Of a stretch of DNA of 64,000 bases, positions 38,873-47,606 are shown in pieces. Where the stretch lies: NCBI GenBank assembly GCA_002454425.1, contig DKIV01000015.1, positions 168,832 through 232,831 of the forward strand, written 5' to 3'. Source of the stretch: Sphingobacteriaceae bacterium UBA6709 (lineage in GTDB: Bacteria; Bacteroidota; Bacteroidia; Sphingobacteriales; Sphingobacteriaceae). The notes beneath the pieces were generated by a model. The model made no database searches. It was given only the letters and a program-made list of their open reading frames with translations, and was not told the DNA's origin. Position numbers and translations under genes: made by a program. Numbering within the stretch: the first letter of the stretch is position 1; every line of letters starts with the position of its first letter.

Positions 38873-40720
38873 CTACAGAGGATCGAAAGTTCCAATTTCC
38901 CAACCTATTGTTTGTTCAAGCAACGGACTTGAGTTCATAAACGTATTGGGCAGCGGATAGAAGTAATAATGCGCCGGCACGGCAAACCCTCCATTGCCAC
39001 TAGGCTGTATTGCAATTGTTGTGAAAAATGCATTTACTGTACCTTTCCGCTCCAGGTTTAAAGTATCCCGGCGATAAAGACCTGTGCTAGCGTTGATCGT
39101 TTCCAAAGAGGTCTTGATGGCGGTAGATTTCGTTGAGTACTGTCTAGTGGTGATCGTTCCAACCAAAGACTGCATTCTTCTTGTTCTTCTCAGATCGTAG
39201 CCCCGCTTTCCTTCAAATGCAAACTCCACCATGCGCTCATTCATGATCAAGTCACGCATCTGATCTTTATTGGCGGCATAATCTAAGCCATAGTCTCGGG
39301 CACCTTGTGTTATACCAGCTCTTATACGCACCTGACGCACAAGATCTTTAGCCATTGCAAGATTACCTGTTTCGTTAAGACATTCGGCATAGTTCAGAAC
39401 CACTTCAGTGAAACGTAATTCCAGCCAGTCAAAGCCATTTCCACCAAAGTCTTCAATTACAGGTACCGAACCTGAAGATAGCGAAGGATCTGAGAATCGT
39501 TTACAGAAAAACGGCTTCACATTACTACCATCGGTAATCTCGTTGGTATAGGTCCATTGGCGTCTTCCTGTTTTGCCACTTAAAGGCCATACAGATCCAT
39601 TCACGACAATTGAATTTGTTAAGCGGGGATCTCTGTTCATCCAGAAACGTTCATCGTCGTAGCCTGAGTTCGACTCACTGATGGGAGTTCCATCAGCCAT
39701 CGTGTATGCGTTTAATAGCTGGTTCGAGGCAACATAGAAATCGCTGGGACCTCCGCCTTCAGTACGCGGGCGAGACTTTGCCTCAACGCTTTGTCCGCGT
39801 TTAGCGAGTTTATTTGAGTAAGACCGAACAACGATAGCCTCTGTATTTGCTGTTCCTTCAGTGGAGAAAATCTTTGAGTAATCCGTCATAAGCGACCGAC
39901 CTCCGGCAACACATAATTCGTATGCTACCTTGTTAGCAGTCAAAGCTGTCTGCCAGCGACTAGCATCATAAGGGTGGGCAGGGTCATTTACAGGATTAAA
40001 TTGCGGGCTTGCCCAGTACAACAACACACGAGCCTTGTACGCTGCAGCCGCCATCTTTGTCCATTTCCCGCGTTCTGTTGCATCATTCCACGTGACGCCA
40101 TCAAGGTAAGTCATTGCAGAATCGAGATCGCTGACAATAGCATTAAAACATTCGGCAGCCTTTGCTCGTGACCTCAATGTTAAATTATCTGGTTTCTGAG
40201 GTTCAAGCACCAAAGGAACTCCTCCGTAAAGGCGGGTGATCTCAAAATAGTTTAACGCACGCAATGCGTAGTACTGACCCAGGAATTTACGTTTAGCCGT
40301 AGCAGACAGGGTGCTGCCTGGTATATATGCAATAGCGTTATTTGAACGCGCAATATCATAATACTTGTTATCGCCCTTTGTTCCCTGATATTTTGAAGCA
40401 ATAAATTGAACGTCGTTTACGACCAACTCTCCTTGTAAACCAAGCGCCTTGCGAGAGTTTCCGTCACTGCCAGATCCATAGTTTTCATCGCTGGCATACA
40501 GAATATTTCTAGCAGACAACTCGTACGGCCAGTCGGGCATAGAAACGTCATAAGTATCATTCAGGTGATATTGGATCGCCCCCTCATTATCCCAGATTGC
40601 TGCATCGAGACCGTTTCTATCTCTGAGCTGGAAAAACTCATCCTTACAGGAAGATAGTGTCGTTACCGCTATTGCCAATCCCAGGGCGGTCTTTGCGAAC
40701 TTTATATATGATGTATTCAT
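38873..40720 (-). CDS. SusD/RagB-family outer-membrane lipoprotein of the PUL
   Basis: This 615-residue lipoprotein has lipobox TLSSC followed by KDEF. SusD features include the LGQYYALRALNYFEITRLYGGVPLVL helix-turn (seen as FLGQYYALRALNYFEI), AYKARVLLYWASPQ, LRFTEVVLNYAECLNE and MVEFAFEGKRGYDLRRTRRM. It partners the SusC directly upstream (31-base gap) and should bind a large oligosaccharide. It is one of three genes sharing the AraC-type promoter of this locus. Confidence 0.94.
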   Translation of the reverse strand: MNTSYIKFAKTALGLAIAVTTLSSCKDEFFQLRDRNGLDAAIWDNEGAIQYHLNDTYDVSMPDWPYELSARNILYASDENYGSGSDGNSRKALGLQGELVVNDVQFIASKYQGTKGDNKYYDIARSNNAIAYIPGSTLSATAKRKFLGQYYALRALNYFEITRLYGGVPLVLEPQKPDNLTLRSRAKAAECFNAIVSDLDSAMTYLDGVTWNDATERGKWTKMAAAAYKARVLLYWASPQFNPVNDPAHPYDASRWQTALTANKVAYELCVAGGRSLMTDYSKIFSTEGTANTEAIVVRSYSNKLAKRGQSVEAKSRPRTEGGGPSDFYVASNQLLNAYTMADGTPISESNSGYDDERFWMNRDPRLTNSIVVNGSVWPLSGKTGRRQWTYTNEITDGSNVKPFFCKRFSDPSLSSGSVPVIEDFGGNGFDWLELRFTEVVLNYAECLNETGNLAMAKDLVRQVRIRAGITQGARDYGLDYAANKDQMRDLIMNERMVEFAFEGKRGYDLRRTRRMQSLVGTITTRQYSTKSTAIKTSLETINASTGLYRRDTLNLERKGTVNAFFTTIAIQPSGNGGFAVPAHYYFYPLPNTFMNSSPLLEQTIGWEIGTFDPL

Positions 40721-40751
40721 TATATTCTTTCTGATGTAAATAAATTATTGA

Positions 40752-43700
40752 TTATAAACTCACGCTTAATCCTACCGAGAGGGTACGTAGCGTTGGGTAA
40801 TCGTAGATGTAAGAAGAGTAAGGGTCCTTATAGTCAAAAGGATTAACCAACGTCCATAGATTGTTTCCGGTAAACAATAGCTTAGCATTCTGAATACCAA
40901 TCGAACTAAGCGCCTTTGCTGGCAGTCTGTAAGCCAGGGTCATATTGTTTACGCGGATCATTGTACCATCGCGCTCCCAGAATGTTGATTGCCATCCTTT
41001 TACTATCGAGGCGTCATTGTATTTAGGGAATGTGGCGTTTGGATTATCGAGCGACCAATGATCCTTCCAGAAGGTAGGAACATTTATCATAGAGGTTGCT
41101 GCTTTACGGGCGTGAGAGTCATAAAACTCCTTACCTCCGAGTCGGGCGGCAATATTCGTATTAAGCGAGAATGCTTTATATGAGAAACCCAGGTTAATTC
41201 CCAAACTGATAAATGGATTATTTCTCTTGTTCATAGGAACTATGTCGCGCTCAGTAATCTTACCGTCACCATTGGTATCTTTGAAGTACAGCCAACCAGC
41301 CTGAGGAATCTTAGTATCAATGGTATAATTCGGATACTTCGCAAGGAATTGATCCACTTCTTCCTGAGAGCGGAACATTCCTTCAGCGATTAGACCGTAA
41401 TTACCGGAGTTATAAGTCCTCGGATCGGTGCCAAACTCCACTTTCCAGTCGGGATAGCTATTTTCAAATAACTGAAACTGGTTGTAAAGCATTCTTGTAG
41501 TACGGGAATTTCCATACCCAAAGTTTACAGAAGTGTTGAAGCCGACAGCGCTTGCGATCTTTCCGCGATAGCCGATGGTAAATTCAGATCCCCAGGTTTC
41601 ACGGTTCTGGTAGTTGAGTACCGGAGCATTAAAGCCTGCATACATGGGAAATGTCTGATCGGCACCTTTGTCAAACATATTCTTACCCCAACGTTTAAAT
41701 AAATCGACACCAAAGGTAATTTTGTCATTAAATAATGAGGTTTCAATACCAAAGTTGAGTGTACGCGCACTTTCCCATGTAATATCGGGATTAGCAATAA
41801 TGCTGGGGTTCATTCCAGATCCTAAGGTTTCATTATATGAATAGCCATTAGGATCGATTACATAACGATCCTGCCATAGGCGGGCGGCAACTCTATCATC
41901 CCCGACGACACCATAGTTGACCCGCAGTTTCAGATAATTCATAAAAGAAACGTTCTCTTTAAAGAAATTCTCTTCACTCACGATCCAGCCTAGCCCCACA
42001 CTTGGGAAAACTCCCCAGATTTTTCCGGTAGCAAAGTTAGAAGAAGCGTCAACACGTGTTATTACATCCAGTGAATACCTATTGGCATACGTATAGTTAG
42101 CACGGCCAAAGAATGACCTTTTAACACTCTCCACAATAGATCTGCTATGACGGGTGATCGTATTGGGATCAAAAGCCCACCAATCATCTAAACCAGGCAG
42201 AAGCTGACTTCTCCAATACACAGAGAGATCCTGACTAGACGATTCTGACTGCTCGCCTCCAACCATAATGTTGAAATCGTGCTTGCCGATAGTCTTTGCA
42301 TATCCCAGCGTAAGGAAGCCCTGATAGCTGTTGCTCTTGTTAAGCGAAGGCCTTAACTGAGAGTTTTGTTGCGACACAGCCTCTGTAGTAGGTACTAGCG
42401 GATCCAGTTCGTTCGTGAATAACAAACTATTGTTTCCTGTGCGCAGAAAGTTATAAACCAAATACGGAGGACGATATGAGTCGCCGTCGCCTGCCGTTCC
42501 TCCTTGCGAAATCTGGAACTTAGCTGTCAGTCCTTTTAAGAAACGAGGTGTATAAGTCAAGCTTGCGTTTATACGGTAGCTTTGCGTATTACTCTTATCT
42601 AAATAGCCGGAGTTTATCTGTGCTAATGGATTGCTATTCGAGTTGGCATTAATGTTTGAAAAGTTCACAGGCATGCCATCGATCGCTATGGGCACCCAAC
42701 GAGGTGTTGTGATTAGCGACTGATAAAAATTCTGATCATTCTCGCTGAACCCGTTAGAACTTTTGCGTTTGTTGTAATCAACATTAAAGGCAATATCTGC
42801 TTTAAGGTCGTCAGTGATAGTTGCCGTAATTCCCGTTCTGAAACCATATTTAGAGACTTTCAATCCAGCATAGTTTCCATTTTCGGTTTGCATGCTTCCA
42901 CCTGCAAAAAAGGTGATTTTGTCGCTTCCTCCGGAAATGCTCAGGTTATGACGCATCGTAGCTGATGATTCCCAAATCTCATCAATCCATGGCTTAATGT
43001 TCGAATTACGAAGTGTTGCCAAGTCTGTTTCAGAGAAAAAAAGATTCGGGAGTGTTCCTGGAGTAGCATTAAAACCATCATTAAGCAGTAATGCATGATC
43101 ATAAGCACTCAACATTTCTGGCTTTTTAGCCATGTCAGAAATCCCTCCATAACCATTATAAGTTATCGAGGGCTTTCCCTTTTGCCCGCGCTTAGTGGTT
43201 ATAAGAATTACCCCCTTAGCTCCAGCAGCTCCATAGATCGCCGCCGCCGCATCCTTCAGGATTGACATATTCTCAACCATAGAGGGATCAATGGCATCGA
43301 AGTCGTTGCGCGTTACGATGATCCCATCAATAACGTACAAAGGCTCGTTACTTACACCATATAATTGAGCCTGTTCTGAGCTCGATGAATTACGCACATT
43401 TATCGTTATAGAGGCACCCGGACGACCGGAGGCGGCGCTTACCCCCACACCAGCAATTCTATTACGCAAGGCAGCAGCAATATTAGGGGCGGGAATGTCC
43501 TGAATTTCCGAACCTTTAATTGTAGCAACGGAGCCGGCAATCTGCGATTTCTTTTGCGTTCCGTAGCCTGTTACCACCACCTCCTCGAGGTCTGATGAAC
43601 TTTCCTCTAACGTTACGTTTAGTGTAGATCTGTTGCCAACTTTAACTTCTTTCTTTGTGTAACCAACAAAGGTGAAGACAAGCGTATGATCGCCTTCCGG

Positions 43701-43973
43701 CAGATTTAAGCGGAATACACCGTTAACGTCAGACGTTGTTCCAAGACTTGAGCCTTTCAGCTTTACCGATACACCCGGCAAAGGCAGTCCTTTTGAATCA
43801 GTAACTGTCCCTGTTACATTGATACGCTTACTTACCGTAGCGTTTGTCAATGCGGAACCTGAAACTGGGAATGCGTTAACATGCTGCCAGGAGCTTGCCA
43901 TGGCTATCAAGCCTACGCCGATAAGCCCGAAATGCACGCCTTTGGTTAATTGATTAAGTAGGGGTTTCTTCAT
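40752..43973 (-). CDS. SusC-family TonB-dependent transporter of the PUL (no STN domain)
   Basis: This 1073-residue protein has a signal sequence (HFGLIGVGLIAMASSWQHVNAF). It goes directly into a CarboxypepD_reg repeat (NVTGTVTDSKGLPLPGVSV), the signature DLEEVVVTGYGTQKKSQIAGSV, a plug domain, and a barrel ending LRTLSVGLSVSL. Unlike the two other SusC proteins in the window it has no STN domain, so it is not expected to signal through FecR. This agrees with the absence of a sigma/fecR pair here and with the AraC-type operator upstream. Imports the glycan handled by the neighbouring hydrolases. Confidence 0.95.
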   Translation of the reverse strand: MKKPLLNQLTKGVHFGLIGVGLIAMASSWQHVNAFPVSGSALTNATVSKRINVTGTVTDSKGLPLPGVSVKLKGSSLGTTSDVNGVFRLNLPEGDHTLVFTFVGYTKKEVKVGNRSTLNVTLEESSSDLEEVVVTGYGTQKKSQIAGSVATIKGSEIQDIPAPNIAAALRNRIAGVGVSAASGRPGASITINVRNSSSSEQAQLYGVSNEPLYVIDGIIVTRNDFDAIDPSMVENMSILKDAAAAIYGAAGAKGVILITTKRGQKGKPSITYNGYGGISDMAKKPEMLSAYDHALLLNDGFNATPGTLPNLFFSETDLATLRNSNIKPWIDEIWESSATMRHNLSISGGSDKITFFAGGSMQTENGNYAGLKVSKYGFRTGITATITDDLKADIAFNVDYNKRKSSNGFSENDQNFYQSLITTPRWVPIAIDGMPVNFSNINANSNSNPLAQINSGYLDKSNTQSYRINASLTYTPRFLKGLTAKFQISQGGTAGDGDSYRPPYLVYNFLRTGNNSLLFTNELDPLVPTTEAVSQQNSQLRPSLNKSNSYQGFLTLGYAKTIGKHDFNIMVGGEQSESSSQDLSVYWRSQLLPGLDDWWAFDPNTITRHSRSIVESVKRSFFGRANYTYANRYSLDVITRVDASSNFATGKIWGVFPSVGLGWIVSEENFFKENVSFMNYLKLRVNYGVVGDDRVAARLWQDRYVIDPNGYSYNETLGSGMNPSIIANPDITWESARTLNFGIETSLFNDKITFGVDLFKRWGKNMFDKGADQTFPMYAGFNAPVLNYQNRETWGSEFTIGYRGKIASAVGFNTSVNFGYGNSRTTRMLYNQFQLFENSYPDWKVEFGTDPRTYNSGNYGLIAEGMFRSQEEVDQFLAKYPNYTIDTKIPQAGWLYFKDTNGDGKITERDIVPMNKRNNPFISLGINLGFSYKAFSLNTNIAARLGGKEFYDSHARKAATSMINVPTFWKDHWSLDNPNATFPKYNDASIVKGWQSTFWERDGTMIRVNNMTLAYRLPAKALSSIGIQNAKLLFTGNNLWTLVNPFDYKDPYSSYIYDYPTLRTLSVGLSVSL

Positions 43974-44086
43974 GTTTCCTTACGTTTTGTAAATTCATAG
44001 CACTTCCACCTCGCTCATAGAGCGACCAGTAGCATAGTGATCTTTGTGTTAGATTTCCTTTTTGTGTTAATAATATTGGCTAAGCT

Positions 44087-44094
44087 CAAAAATA
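44087..44094 (-). promoter_or_regulatory. Candidate proximal -7 box of the PUL susC
   Basis: TATTTTTG on the minus strand fits TAnnTTTG and would give a leader of about 105 bases. It lacks the AraC-type half-sites found at the distal promoter, so if real it could be a basal promoter. A single short match; chance is possible. Confidence 0.3.
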
Positions 44095-44571
44095 TCCGGG
44101 CACAGAAATGCCACATGAACATATTTCAAATCTTCAGCTGAGTACATTTCACCACGAGGTGATCAATAAAAACACATTGATGTTGATTAGTGAATTTCTC
44201 TTCTTTTTCGTTTTTTGTTTTTAGTTAATATTAGTGCAGAACCGATGTTATTAAACCCGGTGATTTTGAATAATGCAATTGTTTCTCAACAAGAAAACAG
44301 CATTCGAATTAGTGGTTATTAGTTATTTTATTTTTAGATCAGATTGATTGCTTTATCCTTTGTAAAAATTATCGCTACTACTCTTTCCCTTTAAACTGTA
44401 ACGGATAATATTGTACTGTAATCTAAGCAAATCATGCGAACACATAGTTCGATTGGTTAAGTAAAATTTTTAAATCTATATCGCTTATTTAATGGTGAAT
44501 AAAAAATAGTTTAATTTATATATCTTGGTTTTCATGCGTTACGAAAGTCATTTACCCCATGGCGCATATAT

Positions 44572-44638
44572 CAAATATATGCAGAGTAAGTCATGTTTAT
44601 ATATAACATCTTCTCCAAATATTGTATCATATTATCAC
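44572..44638 (-). promoter_or_regulatory. AraC-type activator promoter of the PUL susC operon (distal)
   Basis: On the minus strand, half-site 1 GATAATATGATACA (44623-44636) and half-site 2 GAGAAGATGTTATA (44602-44615) both fit GNNAANATNNNANA and are 21 bp apart. Then, after 22 bp, comes the -7 box TATATTTG (44572-44579). The same arrangement with identical distances occurs at 47414 and 60157. The box also sits in an 8-bp palindrome (44564-44571 / 44575-44582). The susC start is about 590 bases downstream, far longer than at the other two sites. Confidence 0.7.
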
Positions 44639-44670
44639 ACCTCTTTCTTAACTCATTCAACATGTAACTC

Positions 44671-44713
44671 CTAAAAGAGTAAAACAAGGCACACCCTGAC
44701 AGGCTCCTTGTTT
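44671..44713 (-). terminator. Terminator after the aldolase gene
   Basis: Perfect 8-bp stem AAACAAGG (44682-44689) / CCTTGTTT (44706-44713). In the minus direction it is followed by TACTCTTTTAG after the T-rich arm. It lies 35 bases after the aldolase stop codon, just ahead of the distal susC promoter. Confidence 0.65.
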
Positions 44714-44747
44714 CACCCCTTGTTAATATGAAAAACTATATTTTTTA

Positions 44748-45686
44748 TCAAGCTATTTGGTATTGTATATCCAACTCCGAACGTAGTTTATCATACCGAT
44801 CGTAAAGCTTCTCAATAGCCATACTTACCTGCGGAGTAAACTCACCTACATCGCGGCGCGTGAACGTTGAAATATTTAAGCCCCTTTTCTGAAGGAAATA
44901 CTTTGACACTACTGGATACACATGGTGCATCACATCCATATTGTCAATTAAAAAATTCTGCACTTGCTGCACCTGCTCCGCTGCGGCCTTATTATCATAA
45001 TTATCACACAGCCATACGATAAGCTCGGGGAAGTAGTTTCCTTGAATACAGGACAATCCCGCAGACCCCGCTTTTAAGGACTCTACAGCGTGAACCATGT
45101 AGGCATCATACAATCCGAAGTCGGGGTATTTTTGGGTTACCTCGAGTTTCTCACGAATCTGTTGAATGTCCAGACAGGTATCTTTATGATAAATTACACG
45201 CCCTGTTTCCACGAATGATCCCAGCTGCGCGGCAGAAAGCACACGCTTATACGGAACCGGACATTCATAAAATCCTAAAGGGATGTCGGGTGTTTGCTTA
45301 AGCAACTCGAAGACGTTGGCATTGAACACATCATCACTATCGCGCTCATCAGCCAGCAATCCGGTAATAGCAATAACAGCCTGCGTACCCGTATCGTGTA
45401 CCCGCTTCACAAAGTCGGCCTGCCCCGCGATAGGGCCGCCAAAGGTTCCGGTGGCCACCACGGGCACCTTGCCTGCTACTACATCAATAACATGCTTAAT
45501 AGCGTCAATTCTTTCTTTTTCAGAAAGTTCGAACATCTCGCTCGACAAACAGTTGGCGAACAACCCTGCGGCTCCAGCCTCAAGGTATGCCTCTGTAAGA
45601 TGGGTGAGAGATCCGTAATCTATCTCCCCATTATCTTTAAAGGGAGTTAGCATTACCGGGATAAATCCCTTCTTCTTGTTTTCCAT
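44748..45686 (-). CDS. DapA/NanA-family (class I) pyruvate aldolase
   Basis: This 312-residue protein is of the dihydrodipicolinate synthase / N-acetylneuraminate lyase family. Visible elements: N-terminal PVMLTPFKDNGEIDYGSL, the GLFANCLSSEMFELSEKER loop in place of the usual GTTGE..L, catalytic Tyr in LGFYECPVPY, and Schiff-base Lys in VIYHKDTC. Cytosolic. The family includes sialate, Kdo-type, 2-keto-3-deoxy-sugar-acid and 3-deoxy-hexulosonate aldolases. In this pectin-type locus, cleavage of a deoxy-ulosonic or galacturonate-derived acid to pyruvate is more likely than lysine synthesis; that is inference. Co-transcribed with the symporter (55-base gap). Confidence 0.9.
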   Translation of the reverse strand: MENKKKGFIPVMLTPFKDNGEIDYGSLTHLTEAYLEAGAAGLFANCLSSEMFELSEKERIDAIKHVIDVVAGKVPVVATGTFGGPIAGQADFVKRVHDTGTQAVIAITGLLADERDSDDVFNANVFELLKQTPDIPLGFYECPVPYKRVLSAAQLGSFVETGRVIYHKDTCLDIQQIREKLEVTQKYPDFGLYDAYMVHAVESLKAGSAGLSCIQGNYFPELIVWLCDNYDNKAAAEQVQQVQNFLIDNMDVMHHVYPVVSKYFLQKRGLNISTFTRRDVGEFTPQVSMAIEKLYDRYDKLRSELDIQYQIA

Positions 45687-45741
45687 TATATTCTTATGTT
45701 TCCTAATTCTTTCTTCTTATAAGCAATGTCGGGCGGGAAAA

Positions 45742-47328
45742 CTAGGAGCGGCCCTGATCATTGCTAAGTACCTCCTCGCGGGATCCCCGGAGTTTGGTGA
45801 TAAAAATCCCACAGAGAAATATTGAGAGCGTCCCGATAACGATAATCATGTTTACATGAAAGGGACTACGCAACCACGCATATTCCTCGGGAATATTTCC
45901 GGAAAATGTCATCCAGATAATCACAAGCACCCCGATAAGTGTCGCAATTACAGCCTCCGCGTTCTTACTTTTCCTGCTGATAAGGCCGAGCAGAAATAGA
46001 CCAAGCATCCCGGCTGCAAAGATTCCCGAAAGCTGCCACCAGATGTCGAGGATGCTCTTCACCCCTATCATGGCGATGCCGGTACCCATTCCAAGCAGTC
46101 CGAAGACAATAGTAGCGACATATAACAGCGAAAGATTTTGCTTATCGGAGCTATCCTTTTTAAAATATCTTTTATAAATATCTTCCAAAAAAACTGTGGC
46201 TGAAGAGTTCATGCCCGAGCTGATGGTGCTCATTGCCGCCGAAAGGATCGCTGACACAATTAAACCTACCAGACCAGCAGGAATAGCCGTCACCATAAAA
46301 TGAGGCATCACCTTATCTCCATAATCTGCTGGTTTTAGAGATGCCGCCAGGGTCTGAATCTGCTCGGCACTGGCAGTCTTTGAAAGTCTTTCTGCCGCAA
46401 CCTGATATCTGATCCCTTCAAGCAGCTCCGGATGAGCGTTATAATAAGCGAACAGACAGCTGCCAATAATAAAGAACAGCAGCGACGCCGGAACGTATAA
46501 CCATACGCATAGCCAGATTGACTTAGACGCCTGTTCCGCGGTCTTGGCTGTATGATAACGCTGCACGTAATTCTGATCCATTCCGAAATTATTCAGATTG
46601 ATAAAGAACCCGTAAAGCAGAATCACCCAGAATGAGGATATGCTGAAGTCGGGCGCAAAACTTCCAAGACTAAACTTGCCATGTTCCGAACCTACCTCGA
46701 TAATTTTTGATACCCCGCCCGGCATGCCGCTGACAATCAGATACAGGATCAGTACCGCTCCCAACGTTTTAATTATTCCCTGCACCACCTCGGTCCATAT
46801 CACCGCCTCTATGCCGCCTAACACGGTATATACAATGATACATACACCCATTACCAGCATGATTGTCGACATTGAATAGCCGGTTAGGGCCTGTAAGCTT
46901 AGCGCGATACCGAAAAACACCGAACCCATCCGCGCCAGCTGTGTCAATAAAAAACACACCACCGCGTAGGTACGAGCCCAGGATCCAAATCGCTTTTCGA
47001 AATGTGTATAAGCGGAAATCTCACCTGTACTTCGATAAAATGGTACAAAATATTTAGATGCCACCCAGGCGGCAAAGGGCATAGAAATACTAAATACAAA
47101 GGAGTTCCAATTTGAGCCAAACGCTTTTCCCGGTACTCCCAGAAAAGTATTACTGCTTAAAAACGTAGCATAAATAGACAGCCCTATAGCCCATCCGGGT
47201 ATCAAGCCAGATGCCTTGGTAAACTGCTCGGCATTCTTGTTTTTACGCGCAAAATAGACGCCCACCAGGATCATCCCTATTAAGTATAACGCGATAATCG
47301 CTAAATCGAAAACTGGCAGGCTATTCAT
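45742..47328 (-). CDS. Sodium:solute symporter (SSS family)
   Basis: This 528-residue inner-membrane protein has about 13-14 hydrophobic helices. SSS features: the N-terminal helix and SIYATFLSSNTFLGVPGKAFG, TYAVVCFLLTQLARMGSVFFG, TVLGGIEAVIWTEVVQG, MDQNYVQRYHTAKTA, and LVSAILSAAMSTISSGMNSSAT with the sodium-site serines. The NanT-like branch of this family carries sugar acids, which fits its pairing with the pyruvate aldolase. It should import the monosaccharide released in the periplasm by the hydrolase operon. The promoter upstream carries the shared AraC-type operator. Confidence 0.94.
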   Translation of the reverse strand: MNSLPVFDLAIIALYLIGMILVGVYFARKNKNAEQFTKASGLIPGWAIGLSIYATFLSSNTFLGVPGKAFGSNWNSFVFSISMPFAAWVASKYFVPFYRSTGEISAYTHFEKRFGSWARTYAVVCFLLTQLARMGSVFFGIALSLQALTGYSMSTIMLVMGVCIIVYTVLGGIEAVIWTEVVQGIIKTLGAVLILYLIVSGMPGGVSKIIEVGSEHGKFSLGSFAPDFSISSFWVILLYGFFINLNNFGMDQNYVQRYHTAKTAEQASKSIWLCVWLYVPASLLFFIIGSCLFAYYNAHPELLEGIRYQVAAERLSKTASAEQIQTLAASLKPADYGDKVMPHFMVTAIPAGLVGLIVSAILSAAMSTISSGMNSSATVFLEDIYKRYFKKDSSDKQNLSLLYVATIVFGLLGMGTGIAMIGVKSILDIWWQLSGIFAAGMLGLFLLGLISRKSKNAEAVIATLIGVLVIIWMTFSGNIPEEYAWLRSPFHVNMIIVIGTLSIFLCGIFITKLRGSREEVLSNDQGRS

Positions 47329-47413
47329 ACAATTATTATATCAGATACGCGAATATCTGATTTTTAAGCTCGTTTAATTTTTATTAGGTCGTTATAATCT
47401 ACTGATTACATTA

Positions 47414-47480
47414 CAAATGTATCCGTGGAGGCACATCTATTCATATATTATTTTTTCCAGCTATTGTATGATATTATCAC
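47414..47480 (-). promoter_or_regulatory. AraC-type activator promoter of the symporter-aldolase operon
   Basis: On the minus strand, half-site 1 GATAATATCATACA (47465-47478) and half-site 2 GAAAAAATAATATA (47444-47457) are 21 bp apart. The -7 box TACATTTG (47414-47421) follows after 22 bp. The start codon of the symporter is about 80 bases after the expected transcription start. Half-site 1 with its flanks is identical to that at 44620-44638 in 18 of 19 bases. Confidence 0.72.
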
Positions 47481-47548
47481 GAGCGAACACAAAGACTGAA
47501 AACGTTGGCATAAAACAAATCCGTCCATCAATTTCCCAGAACACTATC

Positions 47549-47586
47549 TAAAGAAAAAGGCCATGTACATTGCTGTAACATGGCCT
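47549..47586 (-). terminator. Terminator of the hydrolase operon
   Basis: Perfect 9-bp stem AGGCCATGT (47558-47566) / ACATGGCCT (47578-47586), followed in the minus direction by TTTTCTTT. It lies 21 bases after the stop of the GH2 gene and closes the five-gene transcript. Confidence 0.9.
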
Positions 47587-47606
47587 CAAAAAATATTATT
47601 AGACCT

